From: an uncultured Anaeroplasmataceae bacterium
GTDB taxonomy: Bacteria; Bacillota_I; Bacilli_A; Acholeplasmatales; Anaeroplasmataceae
NCBI GenBank assembly: GCA_947629825.1
Contig: CANRFF010000004.1
Coordinates: 62,001 to 126,000 of the forward strand
DNA: 64,000 bases
Direction of reading: 5' to 3'
This document shows positions 34,396-44,173 of the stretch, one piece after another. Position numbers and translations under genes: made by a program. Every line of letters starts with the position of its first letter. The first letter of the stretch is position 1. The notes beneath the pieces are model-generated. The model made no database searches. It was given only the letters and a program-made list of their open reading frames with translations, and was not told where the DNA came from.

Positions 34396-36378
34396 CTATT
34401 TCACCTCTCTTATTTCAGAATGATATGTATCTTCTTTTATTAAAGACCATTCACTGCCTATTTGACCACTCATCTGTTCTTTTAAAATTGGTCCATCTTT
34501 ATCATTAATAAACACAATAATTTGTTCAGTAATTTTTGGCATAATTTCACAGAAGCTTCTCATTTGTTTCATCCCAAAATTTGAAGTTGGTGCATCCATA
34601 ACTAATGGATATTCTTCGAAATTATCATCTTCCATAATACTTTCAGGATCGTTATCTTTTTCTCTTATAAGTTTAATAATTGCACCAATAAATGCTAATG
34701 CTATTGCTACATCTTGTCCACCTGATGTAAAATCATCAGATAATTCAGAATCATATGTTCTTATTTGAACACCATAATTTTCATCTAACTTAAATTCTAT
34801 TTTCTCAGTATAAAAATCTTTGAATATTTCATTAATTGCGGCTTCTAATGCTTTACGTTTTTCAGCTTCTTTCTTTTCACAAAATCTTTCAATTCTTTTT
34901 CTTAAATATTCAGATTCATTATAGTATGAGTTTAATTTTTTTACCTTTTCATCATAAATTTTAAATTGTTTTCTTTCTTCTTCTAATTGTTCAACAGTAT
35001 TCTCATATTCTTTTTTTCGATTTGTTTTAACTTCCTTTTCAGTTGAAAGATCAATGACTTTTTGCTCATAATCTTTTTCTTGTTCTTTTAACAAGGAAAT
35101 ATCATCATTAATTTTAATTTCCTCATCTAATTTATTTTTTTCATCAATTAATTCATTGTTTTGTTCTAATAATTGGGCATAATCTTTTCGAGATTTTGTA
35201 AAATCTTCAGAAAAAGATAAATATGATTTTTTAACGTTTTTTATTTCAGATGTAAATTTATCAATTTCAAAACCAATGTTATTTGGTGGCAAGAAAGAAA
35301 TCCAATCGTTTAATTTTTCCCATTCTTTACTATTTTCAACTAATTCATGACCACAAATGCATTTATGATTTTTTAGCATAAATTCTACAGCTTCTACATT
35401 AATGCCAGGAATTCCTTTATCAAGGCAATCTGAATTTTCTAATGTTTTTTCAGCTAAAGGAATCAAAGAATTCATAATTAAATAAATACCATTTGAACTA
35501 AATTTTTTCATAATGTATGTTCTTTGTTCTTGGATTCTTGAATTTATTGGACCTAAATCTGAATTTATTTTATTTCTTCTTCTTTGCTTTTCTTCCACTT
35601 CTGAATATTGTTGGATTTTTGCATTGGTTTCTTCTCTTTTACTTTTATTATATTCTATTTCTGTATCAATATTTTCGAATCTAGAATTTATTTTATTTAT
35701 TTCTTCTTTTGCATCATCAATTTTCTTTAAAATTTCTCTTAATTTATCATCTTTGGTGTTTTTTTCAATTTCAGCCTGATATTCATCGGAAACAGATTTC
35801 AAATGTTTTTTTGCTTCATATAAATGATTAAATCCTAGTAATCCTTTAATTGCCTTTACAAATTCATTATTATTTCCAACCTTACCTTTAGACATTTGTT
35901 CGCCGACTTTAGTTAAACTTTCACCTTCTATGAAGAAATAAGGGAATAAATCGCTATGCATTATTTCTTTAACAACTTTAAAAGCTTCTTTACCCCTTTT
36001 TTGTTGAGTAATTCCATCACTTTCTTTTATATCAACTAAAAGCACTGGCTCTTCAGAACTAATTTGAACATTTTGTTTTCTAAAAGTTTGTTTTCTTGTA
36101 ATTGTATATTCCTTATTATTGTGATTTAAACTAATTGAACACTCTGTCGTTGTTGCTTCTCCTGGTGATAATAGCTGTTTTGTATAGGTATTCAAAGGAT
36201 TTTTATATTTTGAAGTTCCATAAAGAATCCATTGAAAACATTGAATGAGAGTAGTTTTTCCTACACCACTTTCAGCAATAATAATTGTAACTTTTTTGTT
36301 TGGATCAGTAGAAAATGATATGTTTTGCTCTCCAACAAATTGTCTAAAATTTTTAATTCTTAAACTATTTATTATCAT
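34396..36378 (-). CDS. Rad50/DndD-like SMC-type ATPase with zinc hook
   Basis: About 660 residues. Walker A AESGVGKTT near residue 35, a coiled coil to ~310, a CxC-type hook (NHKCICGHELVE) near residue 345, a second coiled coil to ~520, ABC signature TSGGQDVAIAL, and Walker B YPLVMDAPTSNFG. This is the DndD/Rad50 layout: an ATP-driven clamp with zinc-hook dimerisation. In known phosphorothioate-linked defence modules an ATPase of this type belongs to either the modification or the restriction arm; the position here after the helicase suggests the latter. The ATG at 36378 is better spaced from GAGG than the one at 36384. Confidence 0.8.
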   Translation of the reverse strand: MIINSLRIKNFRQFVGEQNISFSTDPNKKVTIIIAESGVGKTTLIQCFQWILYGTSKYKNPLNTYTKQLLSPGEATTTECSISLNHNNKEYTITRKQTFRKQNVQISSEEPVLLVDIKESDGITQQKRGKEAFKVVKEIMHSDLFPYFFIEGESLTKVGEQMSKGKVGNNNEFVKAIKGLLGFNHLYEAKKHLKSVSDEYQAEIEKNTKDDKLREILKKIDDAKEEINKINSRFENIDTEIEYNKSKREETNAKIQQYSEVEEKQRRRNKINSDLGPINSRIQEQRTYIMKKFSSNGIYLIMNSLIPLAEKTLENSDCLDKGIPGINVEAVEFMLKNHKCICGHELVENSKEWEKLNDWISFLPPNNIGFEIDKFTSEIKNVKKSYLSFSEDFTKSRKDYAQLLEQNNELIDEKNKLDEEIKINDDISLLKEQEKDYEQKVIDLSTEKEVKTNRKKEYENTVEQLEEERKQFKIYDEKVKKLNSYYNESEYLRKRIERFCEKKEAEKRKALEAAINEIFKDFYTEKIEFKLDENYGVQIRTYDSELSDDFTSGGQDVAIALAFIGAIIKLIREKDNDPESIMEDDNFEEYPLVMDAPTSNFGMKQMRSFCEIMPKITEQIIVFINDKDGPILKEQMSGQIGSEWSLIKEDTYHSEIREVK

Positions 36379-36553
36379 TTGCATTTACCTCTTTTTCTAT
36401 GATTAATTTAATTCTTTTAACCATATCTTGATTATTAAACTCTTTTTGGTTATAGTTATATTTTTCTAAACCAAGAACCTTTTTTCTAATGTTTTTCCTT
36501 AAATCACTTTCTACAAACTTTGTTGTATTATTATTGTTATTCGTTTGTTCCAT
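36365..36553 (-). CDS. Small 62-residue protein of the Ssp-like operon
   Basis: Very polar, Asn- and Lys-rich, with a likely helix pair (DLRKNIRKKVLGLEKY and MVKRIKLIIEKEV). It overlaps the helicase gene by 17 bp and the ATPase gene by up to 20 bp. A strong GGGAGG site inside the helicase gene is correctly spaced for ATG 36553, which makes it a real gene despite its size. Perhaps an adaptor between helicase and ATPase; no family recognised. Confidence 0.7.
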   Translation of the reverse strand: MEQTNNNNNTTKFVESDLRKNIRKKVLGLEKYNYNQKEFNNQDMVKRIKLIIEKEVNANDNK

Positions 36554-38732
36554 CTTCTAATTCCTCCCATTCTATTTTTTCAAATATTTCACTTTCGTTA
36601 ATTTTATTTAAACCAAATTTATTGGTTATTTCATTAATAATTATATCACTTTCATGCTCGTTTTCAGCAAGACTAGAAAATTCTTTCATTCGATTAACTT
36701 CATTTCTAGCTAATGCAGTAAAACTTTCAACAATATTTTCGTTATAATCCTCCGTTTCATCTAATGAAAATGGCAATGTAACAAAATCGTAAATATATGA
36801 ATACGCCTTACCTTTAAATTTTCTTAGAACACGACCTCTTCTTTGTATGTATTCTCTAGGATTTGTGCTACTTGCTAATATAAATGCTGTTTCAATACTT
36901 GGTATATTTACACCTTCATCTAAACATTTTATAGCAACAACTGCTTGGAGATCATCTCCATTTTTATATCTTTCCGAAATTATGTGCCTTTCTTCTGTTG
37001 TTTCTCTTGACGTATATCTAGCAATTTTCATACCAAGTTCATTCCCTAACATTTTGCATACTTCATCAATTTGCTTTTCTTCTTCACCATGATCACCTGA
37101 TATTTTTCCAGTTCCACAATATACTAATAAATTGTGTTTGTCAGTAAAACCTTTTTCAATCATTAATTTTTTCAAAGCACCAAGTTTGTTTTTTGCAGAA
37201 GCTATTACTCTTGCTCTTAATAAAGCATATATTTCTCCTTGCTTTGTAAGTTTCATTACATTTCCTTGCAAATAACTATTTTTTCTAATTTTGTCAGTAA
37301 GTTCTACATATTTTTCTTGTTCTTCTTCATTCAAATATACAAGAATAGGATAGTAATAGTATCTAGTTAATACCCCATTATCAATTGCTTCTTTCAAACC
37401 ATAATGAATTACGGGTTTACCAAAATATTCGTATATAGCATCAGTTCCTTCTTCATCTCTATGTCTATCAATTGTGGCTGATAATCCAATTCGGAATTTA
37501 AAATTGTCAATCAATGCATTTCGCATTCCCTCAGCCCCAAAATTATGAACTTCATCGGCAATGAATAACACATTACCTTTTAATTGTCTTAATATTTTTT
37601 GGACTTTTTCAAGTTTAAACGAAGATGTTGTTGTAATAAAATAAAAATAATTTGTAATTCCATCATTAAAATCCTGAACTAATTGATTTAATTTTGATAA
37701 ATAATTAGAGTATTTTTTAATAGAATATCCAATTAAAAAATTGATGTTAAAATTTGATTGTTCTTCAACCCATTGTTCAACAAGATGTGTGTAAGGACAA
37801 ACAATGATTGTTGCCATCTTATATTTTAAACGCTCTAACAATTTAACACTTGCAGTTAAAGCTGTTATAGTCTTACCTGTTCCTGTTCCCATATCAAACA
37901 AACCAATAAAATTTTGATTGGCCCATTTATTAATTGCATTTTTTTGATATTCGTATAGTTCAAATTTACAATTATATTTTGGATAAGTTTCAATAATTTT
38001 TCTTTTTTCCTTTTCAACTTTTTCATATTCATCTATATTTTTGATATAAGAAGGCTTTTGATATTTAAATAATTTTTTTGATACAGCTTCTGGAAAATCA
38101 CAAACAAATAATAAATGTGTTTTATTTTCCCATAATCTTTCAAAATCATCATCTATAATTGAAACTCGTTTAGTTTCTTCCCAACTTTTAAAAACTTGAA
38201 TTGATTCAAAGTTTCTAGAATATGCATTATCAGATTCATTTAATGAACCGCTGAAAGCAACTTTATCTTCATTTTCGTCAATAAACAAACCAATTTTTTC
38301 ATGAAACATTCCAATATCGTTTTCATCATATTCATCCAACTTATTAGCCACTTTAATATCTAAAATCCCTTTTTCTATTAAATGACATAAATAATTTAAT
38401 CTTTCGCACTCAAATTCATCAGTGGTATCTTTAAATTCCCTTAATAATGCATTTTCAATAACTTGATTACGATTTTGATATCCTTTTTTTATAGCTTCAA
38501 CATCTTCTTTATATAAAATAGGAGATACAACAAAATAAATATGACATCCTTCTCTCTCTGCCATAAAACTAATCCCTCTTGAAAGTTTTATCAATGCAGA
38601 TGAAGAAAAGAATCCAACAGCTCTTTTATAAATAACAGAATGTTCAAGCATTTTAGAAACAAAAAATGTTCCTAAATCTGAACAAGTATCAGATCTATAA
38701 GAATCTTTAATTTCAATATTTCTAAAACTCAT
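36537..38732 (-). CDS. PLD-type nuclease fused to SF2 helicase
   Basis: About 731 residues. Residues ~1-200 resemble a phospholipase D superfamily nuclease with one H-x-K motif (MFHEKIGLFID) followed by SGSLNES. Residues ~245-700 are a DEAD/DEAH-like SF2 helicase: GTGTGKT (motif I), ADEVHNFG (II), LSATI (III), and QRRGRVLRK (VI). Such fusions unwind and cut DNA in restriction systems. ATG 38732 is preferred, five bases after GGAGG; a TTG at 38744 is possible. It starts the second half of the operon, just after the cysteine desulfurase gene. Probably the effector that attacks unmodified DNA. Confidence 0.8.
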   Translation of the reverse strand: MSFRNIEIKDSYRSDTCSDLGTFFVSKMLEHSVIYKRAVGFFSSSALIKLSRGISFMAEREGCHIYFVVSPILYKEDVEAIKKGYQNRNQVIENALLREFKDTTDEFECERLNYLCHLIEKGILDIKVANKLDEYDENDIGMFHEKIGLFIDENEDKVAFSGSLNESDNAYSRNFESIQVFKSWEETKRVSIIDDDFERLWENKTHLLFVCDFPEAVSKKLFKYQKPSYIKNIDEYEKVEKEKRKIIETYPKYNCKFELYEYQKNAINKWANQNFIGLFDMGTGTGKTITALTASVKLLERLKYKMATIIVCPYTHLVEQWVEEQSNFNINFLIGYSIKKYSNYLSKLNQLVQDFNDGITNYFYFITTTSSFKLEKVQKILRQLKGNVLFIADEVHNFGAEGMRNALIDNFKFRIGLSATIDRHRDEEGTDAIYEYFGKPVIHYGLKEAIDNGVLTRYYYYPILVYLNEEEQEKYVELTDKIRKNSYLQGNVMKLTKQGEIYALLRARVIASAKNKLGALKKLMIEKGFTDKHNLLVYCGTGKISGDHGEEEKQIDEVCKMLGNELGMKIARYTSRETTEERHIISERYKNGDDLQAVVAIKCLDEGVNIPSIETAFILASSTNPREYIQRRGRVLRKFKGKAYSYIYDFVTLPFSLDETEDYNENIVESFTALARNEVNRMKEFSSLAENEHESDIIINEITNKFGLNKINESEIFEKIEWEELEDGTNE

Positions 38733-38746
38733 ACTGCCCTCCAATT

Positions 38747-39871
38747 TTATAATGTATTTAATGCATCAATCAATACATTGATTTCTTCTTTAGTGTTAAA
38801 TGCTCCAAAACTAACTCTAACTGTGCCACCATTTTCTTTTGTTTCAATAAAGTCGTGAACCAACGGACTACAATGATATCCAGTTCTTACGCAAATATCA
38901 AATTCATCGGACAAAATATTTCCTACTTCTTCAGGCGAATAGCCATCTACATTAAATGAAACAATACCAAGATTTTTATCTAATGGTGGCATATATATTT
39001 TTATTTTATCATTTTTTTGCAACTTTTCTAAAAAATATGTGACTAGCTCACGCTCATGAGATTGTAAGTCTATTTCTTTTAACCAGTCAATGCTTTTAAT
39101 TATACTGTAAATAGCAATTATATTTTGAGTTCCAGATTCATATCGTCTATATGAACCTTCTGGCATTTTATGATTAAGTGAATTAGATCCATTTCCTCCA
39201 CTTTTAACTATATTTAATTTATAATCATTAACATTAATGAAACCAGCAATTCCAAACGATGCATATAAAGATTTGTGCCCAGCAAAAACAATAAAATCAC
39301 AATTATTTTTTTGAGGATTTATAATTCCAAATGACTGAGCACAATCTACAATGTTTATGGAACCATATTCTTTTCCTTTTTTAAATATTTCTTGATATGG
39401 CACAATATACCCAGTAACATTGCTGACATGTGAAATAAAAATGTAATTTGGATTATTTCTAGCAAACATATTTGTTAATATATCATTTTTAATTTGCCAA
39501 GTTTTATTATCAAATGGAAGAATATGTATATTAAATTTTATTTTTTCCATTAAATTATATAAAGGTCTAATTATTGCATTATGTTCAAACGGCGAAATAT
39601 AAACATTGTCATTTTCTTTTATTCCAAGACCATTAATAATAATATTTAATGATTCAGTAGCACTAGAAAAGAAAGCAACATTCTCACTATCAGAATTTAC
39701 TAAATCAGCAATGTTTTTTCTTGCTAAATTTATAATATTCATAGCATCATTTGCTTTTTTATATGTTCCTCTTCCAGCATTAAAAGCAAGATTTCTACTT
39801 GCAAAATTAATTGCATCATAAACCACTTCTGGTTTTGGATATGTTGTAGCACTATTATCAAAATAAATCAT
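38747..39871 (-). CDS. Cysteine desulfurase, SspA/DndA-like
   Basis: About 374 residues, fold-type I PLP enzyme. MIYFDNSATTYPKP at the start, a PLP lysine in FAGHKSLYASFG, and the mobile catalytic Cys in VRTGYHCSPL. It transfers sulfur from cysteine as a persulfide to the SspD-like protein for DNA phosphorothioation. Embedded in the operon between the SspC-like ATPase and helicase genes (gaps of a few bases). ATG 39871 is seven bases after AGGAG. A housekeeping IscS role is less likely given the AT-rich defence context. Confidence 0.85.
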   Translation of the reverse strand: MIYFDNSATTYPKPEVVYDAINFASRNLAFNAGRGTYKKANDAMNIINLARKNIADLVNSDSENVAFFSSATESLNIIINGLGIKENDNVYISPFEHNAIIRPLYNLMEKIKFNIHILPFDNKTWQIKNDILTNMFARNNPNYIFISHVSNVTGYIVPYQEIFKKGKEYGSINIVDCAQSFGIINPQKNNCDFIVFAGHKSLYASFGIAGFINVNDYKLNIVKSGGNGSNSLNHKMPEGSYRRYESGTQNIIAIYSIIKSIDWLKEIDLQSHERELVTYFLEKLQKNDKIKIYMPPLDKNLGIVSFNVDGYSPEEVGNILSDEFDICVRTGYHCSPLVHDFIETKENGGTVRVSFGAFNTKEEINVLIDALNTL

Positions 39872-39881
39872 ACACATACTC

Positions 39882-42800
39882 CTATAACATTTTTTTGACT
39901 AATTCGCTTAGTATAGAAATTTTTTCATTTGTTGAAACACTGTCTGAAAACTCATCTAATATACTTTCTAAATTATTTTTTAAAAGGCTTCCCATAGGTG
40001 TTTCTTCAGAAATGCCATTATATATATTTAATGGAGCTTCTTTAATTTGCTCTGAATTTTTAATACTATCAATAAATTTAATTATTATCTCATATACTTC
40101 ACTTGTTTTATCATTATCCCAATCTTCTATATACAAATGAACACAAGCTTTACAAATACTATTAACTGTTTCTAAATCATCATATGATAAATCATTTTGT
40201 ATTGTATTGAAAATTAATCTTTCGTTATCATTTAAAATTAATTTATAACCGGTTTTAGTATAATTATTCATTATTTTGTTTAATTCCATTTTTAAGCTAG
40301 ACTGAAAATTAATAGTAAATAATTCTTTAATTTTTTTAACGATAGAGTTTTTATAAGCATTTAACTTTGTTTCAAATATGTCTTTTGTTTTTTCAATACA
40401 TTTATATAAATCTTTATAATTTTTAATTGTAAATATTTTTTTGGGATTTTCAAAAATAGATTCATATGGATTAATATTAAATGATAAGAATAGTGATTTA
40501 AATGCTATTGTGCTTTCATCTAATTGTAAATAATTATTTTTTAAATTGTTTGATCGTATTATTTGAGGTTGTCCAACAAAAAATTTTTTAATTGCATTAG
40601 ATAATAAAATTGTATCTTTTCTAAAATTATCAACAGAAGCAACATTAAATAGCTTTAATAACTTTTCTAAATAAATTTTTTGCTCGTTAGAACTTTTAGA
40701 AAAACTTATATTATAATTATCATTCGAAATTGATTTAACTATATTTCCTGAATCTAAGTCAATTTCTTTACCCTGATAATACAAAATTACATTATCAGAT
40801 AATTCTGAAATTGCTTTCGCTAATATTAATGGTAAAATACCAATTCTAATTCCATATGGAGGCAAAGTAAGACTCATCATATGTCTACAAATATTAAATT
40901 TTTTATCGTTACTATTACTAATTTTGTGTTTAATGTCATCAATAATATATCTAAAATTTTGATTTTTTAAATTAGAATCAATAACAGCATTTTTTATTGA
41001 CATTTCAGGACTAGTAGGTGAATAAATAAATTCATCATTTTTTTCAATGAGATAATCAATAACATGATTAATTGCCTTTTGATATTGAGTTGTTACACTC
41101 TTTTTATTTATCAATTCATTATTAAAAGTTATAGGAACAGTATAAATTCTTTCTAATGTTAAACTTAATAATTCATTAAAGCAAACATCCTCATTTAAAC
41201 TCGAATAAAATCTCACTCCTATTTCATAATATTTTCTAATCAATTCTTTTACATCTATTTCAGTTTCTTCTAGTAATAAATCTATTTCGTGACTTGATAT
41301 TTCATCAATACCCTTTTTATTTTTAATTTCAAGCAAACATGCATATCGTAATAATAATTTGTCAAAATTATTTCCTATAAATTCATCAGGATATTTAATT
41401 ATTACACTTGGATTATTAATTTCATTGATTTTATTATGTATTTTGTTTTCGGAAATAGTCTTACGTAATAAATAAATAACTAAGCCATCACAATATTTAT
41501 CTTCTAAAACATAATCAAAATTATATAATTCCAAAAATTCATTTTCATCTAAAAATACAACTCTAAAAAATCTAGTTATTTTATTTTTCTCATTATATTT
41601 TCTGGGAATCATATATTTTCGATCATTTATTAATTCAGCATATTCACTTACTTTCAAATTTTTAAATTTTGTTTTTGATAAATATTCTATCCTGTCTTCA
41701 ATATGTTTTGAATTAGATAATGCAAATGATAATAAATTATTAAGTATGTTTTTTCTTAAATAATGTTTTTCTAATAATTTAATAATTGATTCTTTAACTT
41801 TGTTTAAATCTGAGTTTAAAGCTAAAGAAATAATTTCATCTGATGGAGGTAATCTATCAAAATCATTAATCATTAATATTAAAGCTAAAACTTTAATTAT
41901 TTTCTTTTCATTTATGTCTTCTGTTTTAGATAAAACTGATTCTGCTCTATACCATATGTTTCTTATGTGATTAGTTTCTTCTTTTTGAAGTAAATTGTAA
42001 AAATAATCATATATTTTATCAACATTAAATAGACCATCATTATTATTATGAATAAAAGAATTAAATGAATTTTCATCACTATCTGATAAAAATGTAAATA
42101 AAGTTCTTTCATTTTGAGCTACAAATTCTGATAATTGAATTAAAACATACACAGTTATAGGATTTAAAGGAAAACAACCAGCAAATAATTCTTCATCAAT
42201 TTTATTTGAATTAAAAACAGAAATATTTTTTATTTCTTCATAAAATTTTTTGTTTTTTGATAAATAATCATTTGTAATTGATGTTGCAGTATTTTTCTTT
42301 TTTATAGCATATGAAATGATTTGATAGTTTTCATCTAAACTTCTATTAAATTTAATTTCTTTAAATCTACCCTCAACAGTTTTAAAATTATCCATTCCAT
42401 TATTTTTCTTTTCATTTGAAAAATATAAAGAAATACTTTTATGAGTTACACAACATAAATTAATTTGCTGTTTTGTATTACTTCTTGAACATAACTCAGC
42501 CATATCTTGAATAATTTTTAAATCTTTCATTAAATTTTTGGAATTGCTTTCCAAGAATTTTGAAAACTCATCAAATACAATGAACATTCCAGAATATCCA
42601 TTTTTTATTAATTCTGCATTTATATCTGAATATATTTTTATAATATCGTTATTGACCAATGGATTAAAATTCAATCCAATATTCATGCAATTATATAATT
42701 TCTCAAATTGCTTATATGCTACAGGAGAATAATTTTTTAATTCATTTTCTAATTCTTTAATGTTAATTTTATATAATTCTAAACATTTATTTAATATATC

Positions 42801-43313
42801 TTTTTTTATTTTTTCATCATTCATCCATTTTTCAATTAAATTTAGACATACATTATATGCTGTTTCAGGAATTAAATCTTCTAATTTTTCTCTTTTTAAT
42901 GCATCATTTAAAGCTAATTGGAATGATTGTGTAATATTGTCATAATTGGAATTTACAATTATTGTCATTAATGAAATTTTTTTTGCTTTTAAATCAGTAA
43001 TCATTTCATACAATTCTAAATCAACATTTTTAATTTTTCTTGCTAAATTATTCCAGCATTTAGAATTTTTATTATTGCTTAAAAGATAAGATAACACTAA
43101 TAATAAAAATGATTTCCCTTTACCATAGGGACCAACAAGTGTAGTTGCTCTCTCATTATTGAATCCAAGAATTGATTTAATGTATATTTTTAAAACATCG
43201 CAGATATCTGTTGTAGGGATGTATTCATCAATTTTATTTTCATTTTCTAAATCTAATTCCAAATTAATTGAAGATTGGAAATTTTTATTTATGTAAAAAT
43301 TATTGCTATACAT
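39882..43313 (-). CDS. Large P-loop ATPase, SspC-like
   Basis: 1143 residues. Walker A VGPYGKGKS at residues 60-68 and a Walker B-like GMFIVFDEFSKFLES near residue 270 mark an AAA-type core at the N-terminus. The rest is a long, mainly helical body without clear domains, ending in a probable helical bundle. In Ssp phosphorothioation modules the C protein is a large ATPase working with the B nickase and D sulfurtransferase. Very AT-rich, Asn- and Lys-rich. TAATG coupling with the DUF4007 gene. The N-terminus also recalls BREX BrxC and DUF499-type ATPases, but no other BREX gene is present. Confidence 0.75.
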   Translation of the reverse strand: MYSNNFYINKNFQSSINLELDLENENKIDEYIPTTDICDVLKIYIKSILGFNNERATTLVGPYGKGKSFLLLVLSYLLSNNKNSKCWNNLARKIKNVDLELYEMITDLKAKKISLMTIIVNSNYDNITQSFQLALNDALKREKLEDLIPETAYNVCLNLIEKWMNDEKIKKDILNKCLELYKINIKELENELKNYSPVAYKQFEKLYNCMNIGLNFNPLVNNDIIKIYSDINAELIKNGYSGMFIVFDEFSKFLESNSKNLMKDLKIIQDMAELCSRSNTKQQINLCCVTHKSISLYFSNEKKNNGMDNFKTVEGRFKEIKFNRSLDENYQIISYAIKKKNTATSITNDYLSKNKKFYEEIKNISVFNSNKIDEELFAGCFPLNPITVYVLIQLSEFVAQNERTLFTFLSDSDENSFNSFIHNNNDGLFNVDKIYDYFYNLLQKEETNHIRNIWYRAESVLSKTEDINEKKIIKVLALILMINDFDRLPPSDEIISLALNSDLNKVKESIIKLLEKHYLRKNILNNLLSFALSNSKHIEDRIEYLSKTKFKNLKVSEYAELINDRKYMIPRKYNEKNKITRFFRVVFLDENEFLELYNFDYVLEDKYCDGLVIYLLRKTISENKIHNKINEINNPSVIIKYPDEFIGNNFDKLLLRYACLLEIKNKKGIDEISSHEIDLLLEETEIDVKELIRKYYEIGVRFYSSLNEDVCFNELLSLTLERIYTVPITFNNELINKKSVTTQYQKAINHVIDYLIEKNDEFIYSPTSPEMSIKNAVIDSNLKNQNFRYIIDDIKHKISNSNDKKFNICRHMMSLTLPPYGIRIGILPLILAKAISELSDNVILYYQGKEIDLDSGNIVKSISNDNYNISFSKSSNEQKIYLEKLLKLFNVASVDNFRKDTILLSNAIKKFFVGQPQIIRSNNLKNNYLQLDESTIAFKSLFLSFNINPYESIFENPKKIFTIKNYKDLYKCIEKTKDIFETKLNAYKNSIVKKIKELFTINFQSSLKMELNKIMNNYTKTGYKLILNDNERLIFNTIQNDLSYDDLETVNSICKACVHLYIEDWDNDKTSEVYEIIIKFIDSIKNSEQIKEAPLNIYNGISEETPMGSLLKNNLESILDEFSDSVSTNEKISILSELVKKML

Positions 43314-44173
43314 TAAATCATTTCCCCCTTAAAATATTCTCTAAAAATATCTTCTAAATTCAATTTCTTATCAAAATAAACTGTATTTAGTCCAGCAGTT
43401 TTATTAATAGTAATCAATTGATTTTTTTTCATCTCTTCTAAATATTGTAAATACATATTTTTATCTAAATTAAAAATTTTCATCGGCGAATTAATTTCAT
43501 CAATTGAATCTTCTATATTAAATGAATTACCTTCATACAAATCTTGCAAACAAATATAAATTATTAAATATGACAAACCTTGATATAATGGTTTTGTTTT
43601 AATATACTTATCATCTTTCTTTTCAAGTAGTCTAAGATATGACAATGGACAGACATAATTATCTTCAGGATTGTCAACTTTGTTTTCGTTAATATAAGAT
43701 TTTAACAAAACCCCCGTATCTTCTTCTATGTATTCTTTCTTTACGTTTAAGTCTAAAGTTTGAAAATATGTATTAATTAATGCAACAAAATCATTTTTTG
43801 TAAATGTTTTAATATCCATATTGAATAATCCATAAAATAGTGGACATTCTTTCATGTTTTTCACTAAATTATAGTGAATTAAAAAAATTGAAAAATTATC
43901 TTCTAAATATCTATCATATTTATATAAAAGATTTCCAAACAAAGATAATTCTGTTTTTGTATTTGAGGCAACTATAACATTAGAAGCTTGTAACCAATAC
44001 TTTAAACTCTTTACCATGTTTGATCCTATACCTAATATAGAAATTCCATTATTTTTACTAAAAATATTTACTTGATTATTTTCATAGATCAAATTTATTG
44101 CTTTTTCTAACCAACCATCTCTTAAATAGAAGCTTTCATTTTTTTTAAATTTTAATGTAAGAGTATTATTCAT
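43313..44173 (-). CDS. DUF4007 protein, SspB-like nickase component
   Basis: About 286 residues. The DUF4007 pattern is clear: FYLRDGWLEKAINLI, then ISILGIGSNMVKSLKYWLQAS, then YLEDNFSIFLIHYNL. DUF4007 occurs in phosphorothioation clusters next to the PAPS-reductase-like gene, where the SspB protein nicks DNA to allow sulfur insertion. ATG 44173 fits AGGGTGA better than GTG 44182. Overlaps the SspD-like gene by 8 bp and the SspC-like gene by 1 bp. Confidence 0.8.
   Translation of the reverse strand: MNNTLTLKFKKNESFYLRDGWLEKAINLIYENNQVNIFSKNNGISILGIGSNMVKSLKYWLQASNVIVASNTKTELSLFGNLLYKYDRYLEDNFSIFLIHYNLVKNMKECPLFYGLFNMDIKTFTKNDFVALINTYFQTLDLNVKKEYIEEDTGVLLKSYINENKVDNPEDNYVCPLSYLRLLEKKDDKYIKTKPLYQGLSYLIIYICLQDLYEGNSFNIEDSIDEINSPMKIFNLDKNMYLQYLEEMKKNQLITINKTAGLNTVYFDKKLNLEDIFREYFKGEMI

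Noticed and set aside
36847-37092. Plus-strand short frame in the helicase gene
   Set aside because: Antisense, no ribosome site, no recognisable domain.
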